This document shows positions 1 to 6,337 of a stretch of DNA of 18,712 bases, one piece after another; the stretch's first letter is position 1, and each line of letters begins with the position of its first letter. The notes under the pieces are model-generated. The model was not told the origin of the DNA, made no database searches, and saw only the letters and a list, made by a program, of their open reading frames with translations. This stretch comes from Sphingobacteriales bacterium (GTDB taxonomy: Bacteria > Bacteroidota > Bacteroidia > Chitinophagales > UBA2359), in the NCBI GenBank assembly GCA_016711295.1, contig JADJTE010000033.1, positions 1 through 18,712 on the forward strand, written 5' to 3'. The translations under genes were made by a program, and so were the position numbers.

Positions 1-155
1 TTGAAAGCATTGCCATTTACGACATTTTTGGTCGAATAGTAAAGAACGGTACAAATGTAGCGCAAATCAATACACAAGATTTGCCGCATGGTATATATAT
101 AGTACGTGCTACCCTAAGCAATCATGAAACCATTACACAAAAAATAACAAAATGA
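1..155 (+). CDS. C-terminal end of a secreted protein with T9SS-type sorting domain (partial)
   Basis: Only the last ~50 codons are in the window, read from base 3 to the TGA at 153-155. The translation contains IYDIFGRIVKNG, then LPHGIYIVRA, and ends in TQKITK. This is the usual strand pattern of the type A sorting domain that sends Bacteroidota proteins through the type IX secretion system: a 'D.xGR.v' strand, a 'L..G.Y.v.' strand and a basic last strand. The stop overlaps the start of the next gene in an ATGA arrangement, so the two are probably co-translated. The product upstream of the sorting domain cannot be seen. Confidence 0.8.
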   Translation, partial: ESIAIYDIFGRIVKNGTNVAQINTQDLPHGIYIVRATLSNHETITQKITK

Positions 156-496
156 AAAATATAGTATTGTTTTTGATGTCATTATTTGTATTTCCCTGCT
201 GTAATAAGCCAGAACTTCCTTTATCGGGTACTTACCCTTGTTGTTTGCAAGCGGAGTTAGAGTTCCTGCTTAGTAAGCCCCCAACAACACCGAGAGCTAA
301 ACTGGAAAAATTTTATTATAAAAATCAATACGTTTTCATGACATCATCTCCATTGTATCAAATACCTGACTATCTTACTGATGTTTATAGCCAACACTGT
401 GAAATAGTCTGTTCTTTTGGCGGAGTATTAGGACTTAGGTGTGAAGGTTGGGAAAATGCCGAGTTTATAGAAATAGTATGGGAAGATACGCGATAA
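152..496 (+). CDS. small Cys-rich predicted lipoprotein, unknown function
   Basis: The 114-residue product starts MKNIVLFLMSLFVFPCCNKPE: a short basic N-region, a hydrophobic core and Cys at 16-17, which fits a lipoprotein signal with a loose lipobox. Further Cys follow at a YPCC pair and in the C-terminal half (QHCEIVC, LRCEGW), suggesting disulfides outside the cytoplasm. It lacks the six-Cys EGF-like pattern of the lipoproteins after genes A and B, so it is either a diverged member or a different family. It overlaps the preceding gene by 4 nt, matching the 'sorting-domain protein then lipoprotein' pairing seen three more times downstream. I do not recognise a named family. Confidence 0.75.
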   Translation: MKNIVLFLMSLFVFPCCNKPELPLSGTYPCCLQAELEFLLSKPPTTPRAKLEKFYYKNQYVFMTSSPLYQIPDYLTDVYSQHCEIVCSFGGVLGLRCEGWENAEFIEIVWEDTR

Positions 497-551
497 TTCG
501 TTGTTTTTTAGCTATACTTGTTTAGTTGAGTCTGGTTCTTAAATTGATTAG

Positions 552-596
552 TGTTGCGGCAATGATGCGTACTTCCCATACTAAACTATCGAAACG
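552..596 (+). repeat. degraded right end of the hairpin element
   Basis: GTTGCGGCAATGATGCG followed by ACTTCCCATACTAAAC is a decayed match to the right end found at 14462-14500 (GTTGGCGGCGATTATGCG, ACTTTCCATACTAAAC). It lies between the lipoprotein stop and the first array, the place where later gene units carry a fuller copy. Bases 497-551 between the stop and this fragment show nothing recognisable. Confidence 0.55.
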
Positions 597-1386
597 GCTT
601 AACCCTCCGTAGCAAGAGAAGTTGAAGTTTGTAAGTGAAGCGGCTTAACCCTCCGCATCAAGTTAAGCGCGAAATGGCAAAGGGACAAGTGAAGCAGTTT
701 AGTGCTTCGTAGCAAGTGAAATTGCTGCGCATCAAGGCGAAAACCACCGCCAACAATACACAGCCGTCCATAACCCGCATCGAGTGGCGCGGGGCGAAAT
801 TCGGGCGAATCTCCCGCGCGAAGGGCATACGGCGGCTGTGCGGGCGTTGGCGGCGATTATGCGAACTTTCCCAATCAGACGTGCAAAGCAGCTAAACCCT
901 CCGTAGCAAGCGAACTCTGCGCACCAAGCTAAGCGCGAAATAGCAAAGGGACGGTTTAACCCTCCGTAGCAAGTGAGTTTTTCGCATCAAGTTAAGCGCG
1001 AAATAGCAAAGGGAAGTTGAGGTTTTCAAGTGAAACGGTTTGGCTCTTCGTAGCGAGTGAAATTTCTGCGCATCGAGTTAAGCGCGAAATAGCAAAGGGA
1101 TCGGTTTAGTGCTTCGTAGCAAGTGAAATTGCTGCGCGCAAGTTAATCGCGGGATAGCAAAGGGACAATTGAAAGGGTTTAGTGCTTCGTAGCAAGCAAA
1201 TTTCTACGCACCAAGTTAATCGCGAAATAGCAAAGGGACGGTTTAGTGCTTTAGCATGTGAAATTGCTGCGCATCAGGTTAAGCGTGAAATAAGGCGCAA
1301 AGAGACCCCTAAAAAAGTAGACAAAATCAGAAATCTACTATCTTGTGGCGGTTTAGCCCTCCGTAGCAGGTGAAATTGCCGCGTCA
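597..1386 (+). repeat. array R1: mosaic of ~64-bp repeat units
   Basis: Consecutive units follow one pattern: GGTTTAGTGCTTCGTAGCAA or a variant (AACCCTCCG, GGCTCTTCG), then GTGAAATTGCTGCGCATCAA, then GTTAAGCGCGAAATAGCAAA and GGGAC. Some junctions carry an extra ~25 bp based on AGTTGAGGTTTTCAAGTGAA. The array is interrupted by one element copy at 734-881. Near 1306-1358 it holds an AT-rich block (AAAAAAGTA... ATCTACTATCTTGTGGCGG) that recurs in R2 and R3. The unit length is not a multiple of three, so no frame stays open across several units and the ORFs here are chance ones. Confidence 0.9.
734..881 (+). repeat. hairpin element, copy 1
   Basis: This is the clearest copy of the ~147-bp element. 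Outer arms CCGCCAAC (747-754) and GTTGGCGG (846-853) pair, then CACAGCCG with CGGCTGTG, with unequal spacers (AATA and CGGGC) between the two stems. Inside is a second hairpin, GCGCGG .. GAAATTC-GGGC-GAATCTC-CCGCGC. The right tail is CGATTATGCGAACTTTCCC then AATCAGACG. It joins the repeat unit after ATCAAG, in place of the TTAAGCGCGAAATAGC part of the unit. Confidence 0.85.
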
Positions 1387-1535
1387 AAGGCGAAAACCAC
1401 CGCCAACAATACACAGCCGTCCATAACCCGCACTAGGGGGCGCGGGGCGAAATTCGGGCAAAATCTCCCGCGCGAAGGATATACGGCGGCTGTGCGGACG
1501 TTGGCGGCGATTATGCGAACTTTCCCAATCAGACG
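1387..1535 (+). repeat. hairpin element, copy 2 (end of array R1)
   Basis: This terminal element of R1 has intact outer arms and an inner GCGCGGGG / CTCCCGCGC stem, but ATTCGGGCAAAAT at the tip breaks the apical pairing. It runs straight into the type A leader of gene A through AGACGCGCGTAAAATAGG. Confidence 0.85.
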
Positions 1536-1580
1536 CGCGTAAAATAGGGGAAGGAAACGCAAAACGGCAGCCGGCGGGGG
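1531..1580 (+). promoter_or_regulatory. type A leader module upstream of gene A
   Basis: Bases 1531-1580 match 5881-5930 upstream of gene B with about 4 differences in 50. The shared core is CGCGTAAAATAGGG, AAGGAAAC and AACGGCAGCCGGCGGGG. Interior element copies have AAAGCAGC instead of GTAAAATAGG here, so the module is specific to gene-proximal copies. The sequences diverge after 1580 and partly re-converge just before the start (AGAGTGGGCGAAAATT against AGAGTAGGCAAAATTT). A promoter or leader role is inferred only from conservation and position. No good TTTG / TAnnTTTG pair is present. Confidence 0.5.
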
Positions 1581-1664
1581 CTTAACTCTGAACACCCCTC
1601 CGTTTTGGAAAAATAGTAGGCGCAGACACCGCCAAACGAAGCGTCAAGAGTGGGCGAAAATTGT

Positions 1665-1856
1665 ATGAAAAAATTATTGTTCCTTGGTGCTTTCATAGCT
1701 TTGAGCACAATTTCTCTTAAAACATCTGCCCAATCGCAGAGCATACTTGATAGCCTTTACTGCTTTCGCCCCGCCAAGCAGGAGTGCGAACAATTAGACT
1801 TGCGCACAGTTGCGTGGTTAGATATGAAAGTTTCGCAAAATGTTATCTTGAAATAA
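1665..1856 (+). CDS. gene A, N-terminal open segment (signal peptide)
   Basis: First reading frame of gene A. It codes for the signal peptide and about 30 mature residues, then runs out of frame (LDMKVSQNVILK and stop) after the one-base deletion near 1815. Only the part before QLDLRTV resembles paralogue B. Confidence 0.55.
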   Translation: MKKLLFLGAFIALSTISLKTSAQSQSILDSLYCFRPAKQECEQLDLRTVAWLDMKVSQNVILK

Positions 1857-2320
1857 CAAGAACTGACCTACTCCCAAACACCGATTTAGAAATCTTTAAA
1901 AATGGTGTTTACTTAAAAACAGTAAATACGGATCAGGAAACCTCTTTTTTACTGGAAAATTTGCCCTTAAATGCGAACTATGCTATTAAATATGCAAATA
2001 GTTGCGGCGAAGAAACCATTTTAACCAATTTTTATACTGGCAAGAACCATAGCATGGAAGGGCTAACTATCTCTCATCAACTATTTGATGTTATGGAGGA
2101 ATTTACAAAAATGGAAATTTTTAGCCTTTCGGAATATTTGGAGAGTGAAAGCAAACTAAACTATTATGAGAAATTAAGTTTTTGGCAAGATATTGCATTC
2201 AAAGATGCCTCTTTTTCCGACAACTTACCTTTTGGTGAGTATCCGCAACCCGATATGGCAGCTAGTTCAGGTAGTGATTGCAAATGTATGTTGCTGCTAA
2301 CCCTGCCAAGTTTCTCATAG
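1784..2320 (+). CDS. gene A, second open segment
   Basis: From about 1815 this frame carries the real continuation: VVRYESFAKCYLEITRTDLL, then FLLENLPLNANYAIKYANSCG, YLESESKLNYYEKLSFWQDI, DNLPFGEYP and DCKCMLLLTLP. Each piece has a direct counterpart in paralogue B. The first ~10 codons are out of frame, so the ATG at 1784 is not a true start. It ends at a false stop (PSFS) near an A6 run. The next ~28 codons (KSFRVRHFSTPDGFVPVYSG) are in another frame at 2328-2387. Confidence 0.55.
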   Translation: MRTIRLAHSCVVRYESFAKCYLEITRTDLLPNTDLEIFKNGVYLKTVNTDQETSFLLENLPLNANYAIKYANSCGEETILTNFYTGKNHSMEGLTISHQLFDVMEEFTKMEIFSLSEYLESESKLNYYEKLSFWQDIAFKDASFSDNLPFGEYPQPDMAASSGSDCKCMLLLTLPSFS

Positions 2321-2397
2321 GCATAAAAAATCCTTTAGAGTCCGTCATTTCTCTACTCCTGACGGGTTTGTTCCAGTGTATAGTGGATCAATAGAAG

Positions 2398-3651
2398 GTG
2401 GAGACACTCATTGATTTTGTTACACAAAATTGGACCGACGATCCGGACAAAGGTGGTTTCAGCCATATTCTGCAAGGTAGAGGTGCTGCAAGACGGCAGT
2501 ATAATTTTGCAATGGGGCGGAAATTGCACACTCGCTTAACGGAATTAAGCGTGGGGGGGGATGATGACCAATCAACCTTTTATTCCCAAATCAGTATTAT
2601 GTGGTTTTGTTTCGGCAATTTGTTTCACTTTGCTGATTGTGGTTGCAAAAAAGATATCAACTATACTGCCAAGTACAATACGCGACTCAATACTAAGATG
2701 GAACTGCCCTCTTGTTTTTGGTGTGGCTCTAAAAAAGGCATGAGCAAAGCCGAAGATTGGAGTGTGCTAACACTTACAACCCAAACAGGCGATATGTCTG
2801 TGCTTGCAGCTGGCAGGGGCGTGGTTGATTCTGAATGCGAGCAAGTTTGGAACGCCGATTTTTTCAAACAAGTGGTCGATATTGCTGCCGACGTAGCGGT
2901 TGCTCTGGTGGGCGGAAGCAGTGGCACTGATTGGGCAAGCCAAATACCCGACATAGCTGACGGCATTAATGGTCTATTAGAAACCCCTATCCAAAATGTG
3001 ACAGGTTGTAGTAACAAAGACGTAAGTGCCGCTCTGATTGACAAAAAAGGGATCATCAGTCTGACTCCCAATTTAGGGCATTATTTAACCCTCTACTCAA
3101 TGGGCAATACGCACGTTCAAGGCACTACGAGTTGGGAAGGAAATAGCTATATACGTAGTGATTTTAATTTGGCAGTAGCCGTACCTTGGGGATATGTAGG
3201 CGACCAATCCGAAGATTGCTGCTCACACGGCTTGAGTTCTTGGGTCATTGCCAATGTTCCGCCATTAACGCTAGATATCACAAGTCCGCCGGTCACAATA
3301 GCCAACGACTCTCCTGCTAATATAGAAGCACTAAAAGATGACATCGAAACTTGGCTTACACTGCATTTGCTCGGTTATAACAACACGGAATATGGGGCAT
3401 TGATTAAATTGTCATGTGGATATAGCAATAAATGGGAAAACAACGATGCCCTTAACCTGAATATTAATGATGCGCCTCTACCTTATCAAGTTTTTGATAT
3501 GATGGGTAAAAGTGTAGCAAGCGGCACGTCGCTCCTTGCTGACATGCACACCCATGAATTTATGAACAATTTGGCTTTGCCCAAGGGTATCTACCTCATC
3601 CGTTTTGTTGTAAATGACAAACCACAAGCAATTAAAATCGTAAAACCTTAA
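2398..3651 (+). CDS. gene A, main C-terminal open segment with Cys-rich core and sorting domain
   Basis: This is the longest open segment of gene A, 417 codons. GTG at 2398 is only the first available start after a frameshift, not a biological one. In order it holds NWTDDPDKGGF, ARRQYNFAMGRKLHTR, the Cys motif DCGCKK-x23-C-x2-CGSKKGMSKAEDW, a hydrophobic VAVALVGG stretch, TSWEGNSYIRSDFNLAVAV, CCSHGLSSWVIANV and a C-terminal module with YQVFDMMGKSVASG and LPKGIYLIRF. It aligns along its whole length with gene B and more distantly with gene C. Confidence 0.7.
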   Translation: METLIDFVTQNWTDDPDKGGFSHILQGRGAARRQYNFAMGRKLHTRLTELSVGGDDDQSTFYSQISIMWFCFGNLFHFADCGCKKDINYTAKYNTRLNTKMELPSCFWCGSKKGMSKAEDWSVLTLTTQTGDMSVLAAGRGVVDSECEQVWNADFFKQVVDIAADVAVALVGGSSGTDWASQIPDIADGINGLLETPIQNVTGCSNKDVSAALIDKKGIISLTPNLGHYLTLYSMGNTHVQGTTSWEGNSYIRSDFNLAVAVPWGYVGDQSEDCCSHGLSSWVIANVPPLTLDITSPPVTIANDSPANIEALKDDIETWLTLHLLGYNNTEYGALIKLSCGYSNKWENNDALNLNINDAPLPYQVFDMMGKSVASGTSLLADMHTHEFMNNLALPKGIYLIRFVVNDKPQAIKIVKP

Positions 3652-3655
3652 AGCC

Positions 3656-4228
3656 ATGAAAAACAGCCTATTTTTTTTATTATTGGCAATGCTATTTTGT
3701 CGCTGTAAAGACCAAGTTATTGACCCATGTGAAAATATATATTGTAATGGCGGTTCGGTATGTAACCCTAATACGAGCAAATGCGAATGTCCCGAAGGAA
3801 CGTTTTTTGTAGATGTTTTATGCGTGAATAAAGAACCTGGTATGTATTTTCCTGTTGCCCAGAATGCCGAATGCTTTTGCTTTTATGAAATATCGGCGAT
3901 TTGGGTAGCTGAAAACCTTAATTCGTTACAATTTCACATATATAGCCCGCAAGACGGTCGTAGCCATTCTTATAATATTGATGGTTTTCAGCTCAATGCC
4001 AATTCGGATACAACAAGCCAATGGACTTATTTAGACCGATTTGTGTCAGGTTACTGGCCATTAACCTGTAAGTTGGGGGAAACTTTTGTTGATGCCCATG
4101 CTTATATTAACATTAGCGAAGATACTATCCGAATCAAAACCGATTTTGTCCCGTTTATAGCAGACGATTGGCTACACCAGCAAGAGTACCCTGTACTTGA
4201 AACTTGTGAGTTGGTTTTTGTGAAATAA
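3656..4228 (+). CDS. lipoprotein with EGF-like Cys motif, partner of gene A
   Basis: An intact 190-residue gene, 4 nt after gene A (TAA-agcc-ATG). A short signal (MKNSLFFLLLAMLFCRCKDQ) ends in Cys 15 and 17, a loose lipobox, with K-D after Cys 17 as in Bacteroidota surface lipoproteins. Six Cys at 25, 30, 36, 43, 45 and 56 follow the EGF pattern (C-x4-C-x5-C-x6-C-x-C-x10-C, with CECPEG). The region after that (MYFPVAQ, ISAIWV, NSDTTSQWTYLDRFV, FVPFIADDW, YPVLETCELVFVK) is shared with the lipoproteins after genes B and C but matches no family I know. It is the only undamaged member of the set. A role binding or anchoring the secreted product of gene A is inferred from the repeated pairing only. 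Confidence 0.8.
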   Translation: MKNSLFFLLLAMLFCRCKDQVIDPCENIYCNGGSVCNPNTSKCECPEGTFFVDVLCVNKEPGMYFPVAQNAECFCFYEISAIWVAENLNSLQFHIYSPQDGRSHSYNIDGFQLNANSDTTSQWTYLDRFVSGYWPLTCKLGETFVDAHAYINISEDTIRIKTDFVPFIADDWLHQQEYPVLETCELVFVK

Positions 4229-4308
4229 AACCTGCCGCCAACGCACACGCAGGGTATAGCCTTGGCGTAGGCGTTGGCGGCGATTATGCGAACTTTCCCA
4301 ATCAGACG
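4229..4308 (+). repeat. short hairpin element directly after a stop codon
   Basis: This is an internally shortened element. GCCGCCAACGC (4234-4244) and GCGTTGGCGGC (4271-4281) form a perfect 11-bp stem. The 26-nt loop can pair further (ACGC/GCGT, AGG/CCT). The right tail CGATTATGCGAACTTTCCC is the standard one. It starts within a few bases of the lipoprotein stop, so it would sit at the 3' end of that mRNA and could act as a terminator or 3' stabiliser. There is no T tract. Confidence 0.75.
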
Positions 4309-5121
4309 CGCAAAGCAGCGAAACCCTCCGTAGCAAGTGAATTTGCTGCACATCAAGTTAAGCACGAAATGGCAAAGGGACGGTTTAACCCTCCGTAGCG
4401 AGTGAAATTTCTGCGCATCAAGTTAAGCGCGAAATAGCAAAGGGATTTGAAACTTTCAAGGGAAATGGTTTAGTGCTTCGTAGCAAGTGAATTTTTGGGC
4501 ATCAAGGCGAAAACCGCCGCCAACAATACGCATTAGTGCTTCGTAGCAAGTGAAATTGCCGCGCATCAAGTTAAGCGCGAAATAGCAAAGGGACGGTTTA
4601 GTGCTTCGTAGCAAGCAAATTTCTACGCACCAAGTTAAGCGCGAAATAGAAAAGGGACGGTTTAGCCCTTCGTAGCAAACAAATTTCTACGCATCAAGTT
4701 AAGCGCGGGATAGCAAAGGGACGGTTTAGTGCTTCGTAGCAAGTGAACTTTGCGCATCAAGCTAAGCGCGAGATAGCAAAGGGAAGTTGAGGTTTTCAAG
4801 TGAAACGGTTTAGTGCCTCGTAGCAAGTGAAATTGCTGCGCACCAAGTTAATCGCGGGATAGCAAAGGGACAATTGAAAGGGTTTAGTGCTTCGTAGCAA
4901 GCAAATTTCTACGCACCAAGTTAATCGCGAAATAGCAAAGGGACGGTTTAGTGCTTTGTAGCATGTGAAATTGCTGCGCATCAAGTTGAGTGAAATAAGG
5001 CGCAAGAGATAAATACATCGCCACTTTAAAAAAAAGTAATGAAAATATATACAAATATCAAATGAAATCTACTATCTTGTGGCGGTTTAACCCTCCGTAG
5101 CAGGTGAAATTGCTGCGCATC
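4309..5121 (+). repeat. array R2, first part: mosaic ~64-bp units
   Basis: Units of the same family as R1, with the AACCCTCCG and TAGTGCTTCG variants mixed. Bases 4504-4531 are a solo left end of the element (AAGGCGAAAACCGCCGCCAA then CAATACGCAT) fused straight to TAGTGCTTCG. Bases about 5018-5093 hold a non-repeat AT-rich block (AAAAAAAAGTAATGAAAAT, ATATACAAATATCAAATG, CTACTATCTTGTGGCGG) that recurs in R3 and partly in R1. Confidence 0.88.
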
Positions 5122-5268
5122 AAGGCGAAAACCACCGCCAACAATACACAGCCGTCCATAACCCGCACTAAGGGGCGCGGGCGAAATTCGGGCAAAATCT
5201 CCCGCGCGAGGATATACGGCGGCTGTGCGGACGTTGGCGGCAATTATGCGAACTTTCCCAATCAGACG
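5122..5268 (+). repeat. hairpin element, copy in R2
   Basis: Full-length copy with outer arms CCGCCAAC and GTTGGCGG. The inner stem is GCGCGGG / CTCCCGCGC. The variant GGCGGCAATTATGCG in its right tail (A for G) is shared only with the copy at 10643-10789, marking the start of a duplicated ~640-bp block. Confidence 0.85.
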
Positions 5269-5738
5269 CGCAAAGCAGCGAAACCCTCCGTAGCAAGTGA
5301 ACCCTGCGCATCAAGTTAAGCGCGAAATAGCAAAGGGACGGTTTAGTGCTTCGTAGCGAGTGAACTTTCTCATCAAGTTAAGCGCGAAATAGCAAAGGGA
5401 AGTTGAGGTTTTCAAGTGAAACGGTTTGACTCTTCGTAGCAAGTGAAATTGCTGCGCATCAAGTTAAGCGCGAGATAGCAAAGGAAGTTTAGGTTTTCAA
5501 GTGAAGCGGCTTAACTCTTCGTAGCAAGTGAAACTGCTGCGCACCAAGTTAAGCGCGAAATAGCGAAGGGACGGTTTAGTGCTTCGTAGCAAGTGAACCT
5601 TTGCACATCAAGTTAAGCGCGAAATAGCAAAGGGACGGTTTAGTGCTTCGTAGCAAGTGAACCTTTGCACATCAAGTTAAGCGCGAAATAGCAAAGGGAC
5701 GGTTTAGTGCTTCGTAGCAAGTGAAATTGCCGCGTATC
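5269..5738 (+). repeat. array R2, second part (duplicated in R3)
   Basis: Seven or so units, alternating short (~64 bp) and long types, including TTTGACTCTTCG and CTTAACTCTTCG variants and two successive units with GAACCTTTGCACATC. The stretch 5233-5869 is nearly identical to 10753-11395. Differences I can see are small insertions, mostly in T runs and beside GCAAG. Confidence 0.88.
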
Positions 5739-5885
5739 AAGTTGAAAACCACCGCCAACAATACACAGCCGTCCATAACCCGCATCGGTGGCGCGGGGCG
5801 AAATTCGGGCGAACCTCCCGCGCGAAGGACATACGGCGGCTGTGCGGGCGTTGGCGGCGATTATGCGAACTTTCCCAATCAGACG
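5739..5885 (+). repeat. hairpin element, terminal copy of R2
   Basis: This copy has AAGTTGAAAACC rather than AAGGCGAAAACC at the left end and an inner ATTCGGGCGAACCTCCCGCGC. It leads through AGACGCGCG into the type A leader of gene B. An otherwise matching copy at 11265 leads into a different leader. Confidence 0.85.
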
Positions 5886-5930
5886 CGCGTAAAATAGGGA
5901 AAGGAAACACAGAACGGCAGCCGGCGGGGA
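5881..5930 (+). promoter_or_regulatory. type A leader module upstream of gene B
   Basis: This 50-bp match to 1531-1580 (about 4 mismatches) contains CGCGTAAAATAGGGAAAGG and GGCAGCCGGCGGGG. It is followed by ~95 bp that differ from gene A's leader until just before the start codon. Its function is unknown; position and conservation suggest the transcription start or an mRNA leader. Confidence 0.5.
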
Positions 5931-6025
5931 TTTCATCAGGAGCGAACCGCCTTTGAATATACGAACTTGGCACAGGTAGCCGAAAATGGATTTGAGAGTA
6001 GGCAAAATTTAATTATTTTTCAGGT

Positions 6026-6337
6026 ATGAAACGAATATTCTTTTTTTGTATTTTGACTCTTGGGGGCTTAATCTCTCTCAAAACATTTGCCCAATCTGAA
6101 AATGTAGCTGATAGCTTGTATTATTTGCAATCCACAGAATCAGACAGTGATTCGTCATTGGTTGAGTATCCTTTTGCGGCATACCAAGAGCAATATTGTT
6201 CCCAACTGAATATCACTGCAAGAGCGGTTGTTCGCTATGAAAGTTCGGCAGTCTGTTATCTTGAATTACAGGACTATCCGATTTGCTTGGTAGTACCTTG
6301 CTCGTGCTTTCCGACAACGAAATCTATAAAGCCATAA
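6026..6337 (+). CDS. gene B, N-terminal open segment
   Basis: This segment codes for the signal peptide and about 65 mature residues, up to CYLELQDYP. The last ~17 codons (ICLVVPCSCFPTTKSIKP) are out of frame after the one-base deletion near 6280. Confidence 0.6.
   Translation: MKRIFFFCILTLGGLISLKTFAQSENVADSLYYLQSTESDSDSSLVEYPFAAYQEQYCSQLNITARAVVRYESSAVCYLELQDYPICLVVPCSCFPTTKSIKP

Larger units (their letters stand above)
1665..3651 (+). pseudogene. gene A: secreted T9SS-type paralogue, frameshifted
   Basis: Joining frames against paralogue B gives one protein of about 660 residues. It has a signal peptide (MKKLLFLGAFIALSTISLKT, cleavage near TSA-QS), an N-terminal region with VVRYES..CYLE and FLLENLPLN, the motif YLESESKLNYYEKLSFWQDI, and a Cys-rich centre (DCGCKK .. 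CFWCGSKKG .. KAEDW). These are followed by TSWEGNSYIRSDFNLAVAV, CCSHGLSSWV and a C-terminal sorting-type module ending GIYLIRFVVNDKPQAIKIVKP. The family is not one I can name. Frames change near 1815 (one base missing before VVRYES), near 2320 (by an AAAAAA run) and near 2400. Start 1665 is preferred to 1650 because the signal peptide begins there. A lipoprotein gene follows after 4 nt. The gene may be intact in the organism if the indels are sequencing errors. Confidence 0.75.

Noticed and set aside
734..881. Insertion sequence or MITE with terminal inverted repeats
   Set aside because: The inverted arms are internal rather than at the ends, no target duplications are visible, and no transposase is present. 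A non-autonomous element cannot be excluded, but nothing shows it.
1784..2410. Programmed ribosomal frameshifting in the gene A family
   Set aside because: Break positions differ between A, B and C, several breaks need opposite shifts, and homopolymer errors explain those that can be resolved.
5640..6005. Minus-strand ORF of 121 codons, and similar ones at 11100-11453, 15127-15423 and 16043-16357
   Set aside because: They consist of reverse-read repeat units and elements, lack start signals, and have the same peptide pieces in changing frames.
5991..6021. Promoter TTTG-N19-TATTTTTC before gene B
   Set aside because: It is one base off the Bacteroidota consensus with correct spacing, but it would start transcription at about the start codon, and the equivalent region of gene A lacks it.
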